Part shown: positions 17,847-22,994 of the stretch, piece after piece
How positions within the stretch are numbered: the first letter of the stretch is position 1
How the letters are laid out: each line of letters starts with the position of its first letter
NCBI GenBank assembly: GCA_944319925.1
Contig: CALUFQ010000020.1
Span: forward strand, 1 to 50,128
Source: an uncultured Paraprevotella sp.
GTDB lineage: Bacteria > Bacteroidota > Bacteroidia > Bacteroidales > Bacteroidaceae
Direction: 5' to 3'
Length of the DNA stretch: 50,128 nucleotides
Position numbers and translations under genes: made by a program
Notes under the pieces: model-generated
The model's input: only the letters and a program-made list of their open reading frames with translations
Told to the model about the DNA's origin: nothing
Databases searched by the model: none

Positions 17847-19334
17847 ATGGAACAGAAACTTTGCATTTACAATACGCTTTCCCGTAAAAAGGAAGAGTTT
17901 GAACCTATTACGCCGGGACGTGTCGGCATGTATGTGTGCGGCCCGACCGTGTATGGCGACGCCCATTTGGGGCATGCCCGCCCGGCCATCACTTTCGACC
18001 TTTTGTTCCGCTACCTGCGGCACATTGGTTACAAGGTGCGCTACGTGCGCAACATCACTGATGTGGGGCATTTGGAACATGATGCGGACGAGGGTGAGGA
18101 CAAAATTGCCAAAAAGGCGCGGCTGGAGCAGCTGGAGCCGATGGAGGTGGCGCAATACTACACCAACCGTTTCCATGCGGCCATGCAGGAACTTAACGTC
18201 CTGCCGCCCAGCATCGAGCCGTGCGCGTCGGGGCACATCATCGAGCAAATTGAGCTGGTGAAGCAAATCCTGGCCAACGGCTTTGCCTATGAGAGCCAAG
18301 GCAGTGTGTATTTCGATGTGGAGAAATACAACAAGAAGTACCATTACGGCAAACTCTCGGGGCGCAACTTGGAGGATGTCATCAACAATTCCCGCGAACT
18401 GGACGGTGTGGGCGAAAAACGCAACCAAGTGGACTTCGCCCTGTGGAAACGTGCGCAGCCCGAACACATCATGCGCTGGCCCAGCCCGTGGAGCGACGGT
18501 TTTCCCGGTTGGCACTGTGAGTGCACGGCCATGGGACGCAAGTACTTGGGCGAGCATTTCGACATACACGGCGGCGGCATGGACCTCGTATTCCCGCACC
18601 ATGAGTGCGAGATTGCGCAGGCCGTGGCCAGCCAGGGCTGCGACATGGTGCGCTACTGGATGCACAACAACATGATTACCATCAACGGGCAGAAGATGGG
18701 GAAGAGCTTGGGCAACTTCATCACGTTGGCGCAGTTCTTTTCGGGCGAACACGAGAGCCTGGCGCAGGCCTACAGCCCGATGACCATCCGTTTCTTCATC
18801 CTCCAGGCGCACTACCGCAGCACGGTGGATTTCAGCAACGAGGCCTTGCAGGCCAGCGAGAAGGGGCTGGCGCGGCTGATGGAGGGCGTGGCCAACTTGA
18901 AACGCATCGTGCCGGCGGACGGCGAGGGCAGCGTGGGCATGGCCTACGTGGACGAATTGCGTACCAAATGCTATGAGGCCATGAACGACGACCTGAACTC
19001 GCCCATCGTCATCAGCCACTTGTTTGATGCTTGCCGCGTCATCAATTTGGTCATCGACAGGAAAGCCACTATCGGGCGCGAGGCATTGGAAGCGTTGGCG
19101 GACGTGTTCCGCACTTTCGCCTTCGATATCCTCGGGCTGAAAGAAGAGGGCGGCAACGAAGGGGCGCGCGAAGAAGCCTTTGGCAAGGTGGTGGACATGT
19201 TGCTGGAGCAGCGCATGGCAGCCAAGGCCAACAAGGATTGGGCCACGAGCGACAAGATTCGCGACAACCTGGCCGCGCTGGGTTTCGAGGTGAAGGACAC
19301 CAAGGACGGGTTCACCTGGCGGTTGAACCGTTGA
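17847..19334 (+). CDS. cysS: Cysteinyl-tRNA synthetase
   Basis: A 495-residue class I synthetase that charges tRNA-Cys. The HIGH motif appears as HLGH (40-43), preceded by the zinc-binding C31. The KMSKS loop is KMGKS (283-287). Further zinc ligands lie in GWHCECTAM and [10 protein letters not shown]. The C-terminal helical anticodon domain is complete and ends in GFTWRLNR. It starts 12 bases after ispG and probably belongs to the same transcript. cysE, for cysteine synthesis, is far away at 46224-47132. Confidence 0.96.
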   Translation: MEQKLCIYNTLSRKKEEFEPITPGRVGMYVCGPTVYGDAHLGHARPAITFDLLFRYLRHIGYKVRYVRNITDVGHLEHDADEGEDKIAKKARLEQLEPMEVAQYYTNRFHAAMQELNVLPPSIEPCASGHIIEQIELVKQILANGFAYESQGSVYFDVEKYNKKYHYGKLSGRNLEDVINNSRELDGVGEKRNQVDFALWKRAQPEHIMRWPSPWSDGFPGWHCECTAMGRKYLGEHFDIHGGGMDLVFPHHECEIAQAVASQGCDMVRYWMHNNMITINGQKMGKSLGNFITLAQFFSGEHESLAQAYSPMTIRFFILQAHYRSTVDFSNEALQASEKGLARLMEGVANLKRIVPADGEGSVGMAYVDELRTKCYEAMNDDLNSPIVISHLFDACRVINLVIDRKATIGREALEALADVFRTFAFDILGLKEEGGNEGAREEAFGKVVDMLLEQRMAAKANKDWATSDKIRDNLAALGFEVKDTKDGFTWRLNR

Positions 19335-19371
19335 GGCTTTGACGTAGGCAGATAAAAGGTGTAAAGGAGGC

Positions 19372-19737
19372 ATGGCGGAACATAACGAACTGGGGCTGTA
19401 TGGCGAGGACTTGGCCGTGGCGCACTTGTTGGCGAAGGGCTATGCCATCCGCCACCGCAACTGGCGGTGCGGCCATTGGGAACTGGACATCGTGGCGGAA
19501 AAGGCCCGCACTTTGGTCTTTGTGGAAGTGAAAACCCGCCGGAATACGCTTTACGGCAATCCGGAAGAGGCACTCACACCCGAGAAGATGCGCCACATCG
19601 TCAGTGTGGCGGATGCCTACGTGCGCCGTTATGCCCTCGACCTCCCGGTGCGTTTCGACCTCGTCACGGTTGTGGCCGGAGAGGGCGGGGCGAGGGTTGA
19701 ACATTTCGAGGATGCCTTCCGCCCGTCATTGTGCTGA
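19372..19737 (+). CDS. YraN/UPF0102 family protein, nuclease-fold
   Basis: A 121-residue protein of the UPF0102 family, which has a restriction-endonuclease-like fold and an unsettled role in DNA or RNA metabolism. The signature G..GE..A...L...GY is at the N-terminus (LGLYGEDLAVAHLLAKGY). It is followed by NWRCGHWELDIVAE and LVFVEVKTRR, where the E-LDIV aspartate and the EVK residues match the nuclease active site. The length is normal for the family. It lies 37 bases after cysS and 25 before the biotin ligase gene, within the same run. Confidence 0.88.
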   Translation: MAEHNELGLYGEDLAVAHLLAKGYAIRHRNWRCGHWELDIVAEKARTLVFVEVKTRRNTLYGNPEEALTPEKMRHIVSVADAYVRRYALDLPVRFDLVTVVAGEGGARVEHFEDAFRPSLC

Positions 19738-19762
19738 ATGGTTGTTGAAAAAGGAAGCAGAT

Positions 19763-20560
19763 ATGGAAAATTCACTTTATACATTGGACGATTCGCCGTG
19801 GTTCGAATGGGTGCGGCTCGCATCCGTTGATTCCACCAATAATTTCCTGAAACATTACCGTCCGGTCTGTCCGAAGGAAATGACGCTGGTCACGGCCGAG
19901 TTCCAGACGGCGGGGCGCGGGCAAGCCGGGCATGTGTGGGAATCCGAGGCGGGCAGCAATCTGATTTTCAGCCTGAAGTGCCATCCGCGCGGCGTGGAAG
20001 CCCTTCGGCAGTTTGTCCTTTCGCAGGCTATCGCCTTGGCGGTCTGCGAGACGCTTTCGGGGTATGCGGAGGGATTCAGCATCAAGTGGCCGAACGACAT
20101 CTATTGGCACGACCGCAAGGTGTGTGGCATGCTCATTGAGAATGCCCTGCAGGGGAAGTGCATCGAGGAGTGCGTCGTCGGCGTGGGGCTGAACGTGAAC
20201 CAGACGGAGTTCAGGGGCGATGCGCCCAATCCCGTGTCGCTGCGGCAGATTACGGGGATGGTGCACGAGACGGTGTTCATCCTGGCCGGGATTGTCCGGC
20301 GCTTCAAGGAGAATTTCCGTGCTGTCGGCACAGGCGGGGAAGACGGCATCGCGCGGCGTTATGCGGAACGCCTCTACCGGCGCGCGGGTTTCCATGCTTA
20401 CGAGGACGGCGGGGGAATTTTCGAGGCGGAAATCCGGGGCGTGGAGCCTTCGGGACATCTGCTTCTGGCGGACAGGGAAGGCCGATTGCGCCGTTACGCC
20501 TTCAAGGAAGTGCGTTTCCTGTTGCCTGCGGACGGGGATGGCCCGGCATTGGAAGTTTGA
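19763..20560 (+). CDS. birA: Biotin--[acetyl-CoA-carboxylase] ligase
   Basis: A 265-residue class I biotin protein ligase that activates biotin as biotinyl-AMP and attaches it to carboxyl carrier protein. The ligase motifs are complete: STNNF (24-28), GRGQAGHVW (51-59), KWPNDIY (108-114), the lysine in RKVCGMLIE (K119) and VGVGLNVNQ. There is no N-terminal DNA-binding domain, so it is not a repressor of the E. coli BirA type. I chose the ATG at 19763 because motif spacing from there is normal and the longer frame runs back into yraN. Confidence 0.92.
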   Translation: MENSLYTLDDSPWFEWVRLASVDSTNNFLKHYRPVCPKEMTLVTAEFQTAGRGQAGHVWESEAGSNLIFSLKCHPRGVEALRQFVLSQAIALAVCETLSGYAEGFSIKWPNDIYWHDRKVCGMLIENALQGKCIEECVVGVGLNVNQTEFRGDAPNPVSLRQITGMVHETVFILAGIVRRFKENFRAVGTGGEDGIARRYAERLYRRAGFHAYEDGGGIFEAEIRGVEPSGHLLLADREGRLRRYAFKEVRFLLPADGDGPALEV

Positions 20561-20585
20561 GACAAGCAGAAAAAAGTATATCATT

Positions 20586-21296
20586 ATGGTTAAATTCAAA
20601 CGGATTCTCCTCAAGCTGAGCGGGGAGAGCCTTATGGGCGAACAGCGTTACGGCATCGACGAAAAGCGTCTGGCCGAGTATGCACAGCAAATCAAGGAGG
20701 TGCACGACATGGGAGTGCAGGTCGGCATCGTCATCGGCGGCGGCAACATCTTCCGCGGGTTGAGCGGGGCCGGGAAGGGTTTCGACCGCGTGAAGGGCGA
20801 CCAGATGGGCATGTGTGCCACGGTCATCAATTCCCTCGGATTGAGCAGTGCGCTGGGGGCTATCGGTGTGAAGAGCCGTGTGTTGACGGCCATCCGCATG
20901 GAGCCGATAGGCGAGTTCTACAGCAAGTGGAAGGCCATCGAATGCCTGGAGGCCGGCGAGGTGGTCATCATGAGCGCGGGCACGGGCAATCCTTATTTCA
21001 CCACGGACACGGGCTCTTCGTTGCGCGGCATCGAGATAGAGGCCGACGTGATGCTCAAAGGCACTCGCGTGGACGGGGTTTACACGGCCGATCCCGAGAA
21101 AGACCCCACGGCCACCAAGTTCAAGGAAATCACTTACGACGAGATTTACAACCGCGGCCTGAAAGTGATGGATCTCACCGCCACTACCATGTGCAAGGAA
21201 AACAACCTGCCCATCTATGTCTTCAACATGGATGTCTATGGCAACCTGAAACGGGTGATGGAAGGCGAGGACATCGGTACGTTGGTACACAACTGA
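20586..21296 (+). CDS. pyrH: UMP kinase
   Basis: A 236-residue bacterial UMP kinase of the amino-acid-kinase fold that phosphorylates UMP to UDP and is usually controlled by GTP and UTP. Visible are the P-loop-like LKLSGESLMG (9-18), GGGNIFRG, the UMP-binding TGNPYFTTDT, and TRVDGVYTADPEKDP. The ATG at 20586 lies 25 bases after birA and gives the standard N-terminus; the frame is open far upstream but inside birA. It is the last gene of the housekeeping run and is followed by a 20-pair hairpin. Confidence 0.96.
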   Translation: MVKFKRILLKLSGESLMGEQRYGIDEKRLAEYAQQIKEVHDMGVQVGIVIGGGNIFRGLSGAGKGFDRVKGDQMGMCATVINSLGLSSALGAIGVKSRVLTAIRMEPIGEFYSKWKAIECLEAGEVVIMSAGTGNPYFTTDTGSSLRGIEIEADVMLKGTRVDGVYTADPEKDPTATKFKEITYDEIYNRGLKVMDLTATTMCKENNLPIYVFNMDVYGNLKRVMEGEDIGTLVHN

Positions 21297-21316
21297 CGGT
21301 AGTATAATCATCTTCA

Positions 21317-21384
21317 ACATGCGCGGCGTACCGCCGGCTTTCGGGATGTGTCCTGTCCCGAGGGCGGCGGTATGCCGCGCATGT
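21317..21384 (+). terminator. Long hairpin after pyrH, probable terminator or RNA structure
   Basis: The arms 21317-21336 and 21365-21384 are complementary over 20 bases with a single G-T wobble. The 28-base loop contains a further CGGGA/TCCCG stem. GTTTTGT follows. It starts 20 bases after the pyrH stop. The long stem with only a weak T-run means it may also protect the mRNA 3' end or be a mobile hairpin. Confidence 0.6.
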
Positions 21385-21415
21385 GTTTTGTCCTGGGCGT
21401 TTGCGCGGGTGTCTG

Positions 21416-21446
21416 TGCGGATTTCCGAATCCGCAAGCCCGCAAGG
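21416..21446 (+). repeat. 31-base direct repeat, copy 1
   Basis: Identical over 31 bases to 22512-22542. It contains a hairpin with arms GCGGATT and AATCCGC around TCCG, followed by AAGCCCGCAAGG. A further short hairpin, AGGATTTT (21482-21489) with AAAATCCT (21500-21507), lies downstream. Confidence 0.8.
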
Positions 21447-21510
21447 GCCTACATGTGGCAAGCTATGGTTCATGTACGGATAGGATTTTTTTCGGATTGA
21501 AAATCCTGAT

Positions 21511-21580
21511 ACACCCTCAGTCTCGCACTATTCCGTATGTCTGTGTCATATCTTGCGATTGTGCGGCAGGAATGCCGCAC
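21511..21580 (+). repeat. Hairpin repeat, copy B, core inverted relative to copy A
   Basis: Flank ACACCCTCAG (21511-21520), 38-base core (21521-21558), then a perfect 8-pair hairpin GTGCGGCA (21561-21568) / TGCCGCAC (21573-21580) with loop GGAA. The reverse complement of the core matches the core of copy A (4185-4222) at 32 of 38 positions with no gap, while both flanks keep the same orientation. It adjoins the end of the 599-base repeat. Confidence 0.8.
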
Positions 21581-21587
21581 CCTTTAT

Positions 21588-22186
21588 ATTGACAGAATGG
21601 CACTTTCGGGTGCGCGTTGACAATTTGCTCATTTTCGCCTTCTGAGATTCGTGTATCCGGCCGCCGGGCCGGGACGGCGCGGAAAGAACGCAGCCACACG
21701 CGCCATGCGGGAATCAAAATGTCGCGGAATCCCCTCAAAACCTGTCCTTCTGACGGCACACGGGACACTCCCGGCGCAGAAGCCCGGCCGGCGGGAAAGC
21801 CCGCCGGGGGATTCCGCCGACAAAATGACACGGGACACGTGTCCGGGAAAAAGTCCCAACGGGAAGGAAAAACGACCCCGAAGCCGCCGCGAAAACGTTT
21901 CTGTACCGGGATTTTTTCGTCCGAGCCCCGAAAAAGAAATTCCAAGCCCCGAAAAAAGAATTCCGGGGCTTGGAATTTCGCGTTTCGGCCCCGAATTTTC
22001 TTGCCGGACTGCTCCAAAAAGTAAATATCTCTGAAGAAACATTGCACAAAAGCCCCGTTTTGTGCAAAAAAATCGCGCGAAAATCCGCCATTTGGGCCGG
22101 ATTGCGCAAAAACCGCGTCACGAAAATCAGGCAAAACGGCACAATTTGTCTGTTTTCACAAGCATTTCATGACATTCTGATTTCTA
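21588..22186 (-). repeat. Complete copy of the 599-base dispersed repeat
   Basis: In reverse orientation this matches 49809-50128 followed by 32-310, and both copies are 599 bases long. Its features include a palindrome CCGGCGGG-CTTT-CCCGCCGG, a perfect 16-pair hairpin (21936-21951 with 21964-21979), and a 10-pair hairpin with arms TTGCACAAAA and TTTTGTGCAA. There is no transposase and no clear terminal inverted repeat; only a short subterminal GACAAATTGT / GACAATTTGC similarity is visible. One frame stays open through nearly the whole element in both copies (residues such as RGFRDILIPAWRVWL), but it lacks a good ATG start. I call it a repeat rather than a gene. Confidence 0.85.
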
Positions 22187-22228
22187 CGGGACGGTCGAAA
22201 TTTAGGGGGATTTGACAAACTCTGCACG

Positions 22229-22243
22229 GGGTCGTAACGACCC
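22229..22243 (+). terminator. Short hairpin followed by TTTT
   Basis: GGGTCG (22229-22234), loop TAA, CGACCC (22238-22243), then TTTTG. It looks like a small intrinsic terminator, but no gene ends nearby, so it may only be part of the repeat-rich spacer. Confidence 0.35.
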
Positions 22244-22335
22244 TTTTGTTCACCATGCGCGGCCATAATGGCCGTTTTGTTTGCCATGCGGCGGCCATAA
22301 TGGCTGTTTTGTTCGCCATGCGGATGCCAAAACTG
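22244..22335 (+). repeat. Three imperfect tandem units of about 31 bases
   Basis: The units start at 22244, 22275 and 22307, each beginning TTTTGTT and continuing (C/T)(A/G)CCATGCG. The first two contain the palindrome GGCCATAATGGCC or a one-base variant; the third is decayed. The open frame on the minus strand through this stretch only repeats the units and I do not believe it. The following bases to 22511 are GC-rich with a GCCCC-GAA-GGGGC hairpin near 22356 and no recognisable gene. Confidence 0.6.
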
Positions 22336-22511
22336 TCCCGCCTCGCAGGGGGACGAGCCCCGAAGGGGCGGAGGGGGTCTCACGTCCACGGGAACAACCC
22401 CGGACGCATCCACGGACAACATAAACGAGTCGGAAAAGGGGGAAAATCACTTTCTCGCAGGGAACGAGCCCCCCGCTGATATGCTGCGCCGGATTTGGGC
22501 GCAATGGGGGA

Positions 22512-22542
22512 TGCGGATTTCCGAATCCGCAAGCCCGCAAGG
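22512..22542 (+). repeat. 31-base direct repeat, copy 2
   Basis: Exact copy of 21416-21446, in the same orientation, 1,096 bases away. Confidence 0.8.
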
Positions 22543-22592
22543 ACTTTCCGAAAACAGATACGAGAGGGCATGTTTAAATAGGTATATTTTTT

Positions 22593-22665
22593 AGCGGATT
22601 ACAATCCCCGCAGCGAGAGGGTGTAGGAGGTGCAGCATTCTTGCTGCACATACCCCCGCGCTGCG
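22593..22665. repeat. Nested hairpin repeat, copy C
   Basis: An outer stem CGCAGCG (22609-22615) with CGCTGCG (22659-22665), a middle partial stem, and an inner perfect stem GTGCAGCA (22630-22637) / TGCTGCAC (22642-22649). On the minus strand the inner hairpin reads GTGCAGCA-AGAA-TGCTGCAC followed by CTCC, like copy A. The leading GGATTACAATCCCCGCAGC resembles 49779-49797. Confidence 0.7.
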
Positions 22666-22687
22666 AATTTTGATACATTCTCGGGGG

Positions 22688-22705
22688 AAAATCCGGTTAT
22701 TCTTT
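22688..22705 (+). promoter_or_regulatory. 18-base box upstream of the MG2 operon
   Basis: AAAATCCGGTTATTCTTT matches 25996-26013 upstream of the second MG2 gene at 17 of 18 positions. It may be a regulatory site or a remnant of the duplication that made the two genes. Confidence 0.35.
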
Positions 22706-22754
22706 GCTTTGTGTAACAGAATATTTTGAATTTGTAATCTTTGGGCTTTTTTCT

Positions 22755-22786
22755 GTTGCGGATATGAATGTGATTGCCTATATTTG
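22755..22786 (+). promoter_or_regulatory. Promoter of the MG2 surface-protein operon
   Basis: GTTG (22755-22758), a 20-base spacer, then TATATTTG (22779-22786), an exact TAnnTTTG box. Transcription would start near 22791, about 27 bases before the first ATG of the small lipoprotein gene. Confidence 0.6.
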
Positions 22787-22817
22787 TCGCAAGTCTTTAA
22801 TTTTGTCATATCCAAAA

Positions 22818-22994
22818 ATGAGACGCATGAAAAAGATGAAAGCAATGTACGCGTTGCCTGTGGTGGCCGTGTCGTCGGGTGGCTTTTCCGCCTGTTCGCA
22901 GGATGATGACCTGTTTGAGTACGATTTGGGGAATGACGGGGTGGCAACCTTGACGAAGAGAAGTATGGGACGGAATGGGGGAGATTATGAATAG
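22818..22994 (+). CDS. Very small lipoprotein, first gene of the MG2 operon
   Basis: This 58-residue frame has a basic start (MRRMKKMKAM), a hydrophobic segment and a near-lipobox FSAC at the cysteine of GGFSACSQDDD, so the mature peptide would be about 35 residues. The acidic residues after the cysteine fit the surface-export signal of Bacteroidota lipoproteins. The C-terminus ends ATLTKRSMGRNGGDYE. It sits right behind a good promoter and overlaps the start of the first MG2 gene by 8 bases. I recall small lipoproteins of this look before MG2 genes in Bacteroides, but not a function. Alternative ATGs at 22827 and 22836 would shorten it slightly. Confidence 0.6.
   Translation: MRRMKKMKAMYALPVVAVSSGGFSACSQDDDLFEYDLGNDGVATLTKRSMGRNGGDYE

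Noticed and set aside
16998-19373. 791-residue minus-strand open frame
   Set aside because: Antisense to ispG and cysS, both of which have complete catalytic motifs.
21517-22134. 205-residue minus-strand open frame through the 599-base repeat
   Set aside because: It is conserved as open in the second copy, but there is no good ATG, it runs past the repeat into different sequence, and the substitutions are not mainly silent. Kept as a finding, not annotated as a gene.
22244-22335. CRISPR-like array
   Set aside because: The units are contiguous and imperfect without unique spacers, and no cas gene is present.
22156-22422. 88-residue minus-strand open frame
   Set aside because: Its repeated HGEQ..HYG residues simply reflect the tandem DNA units.
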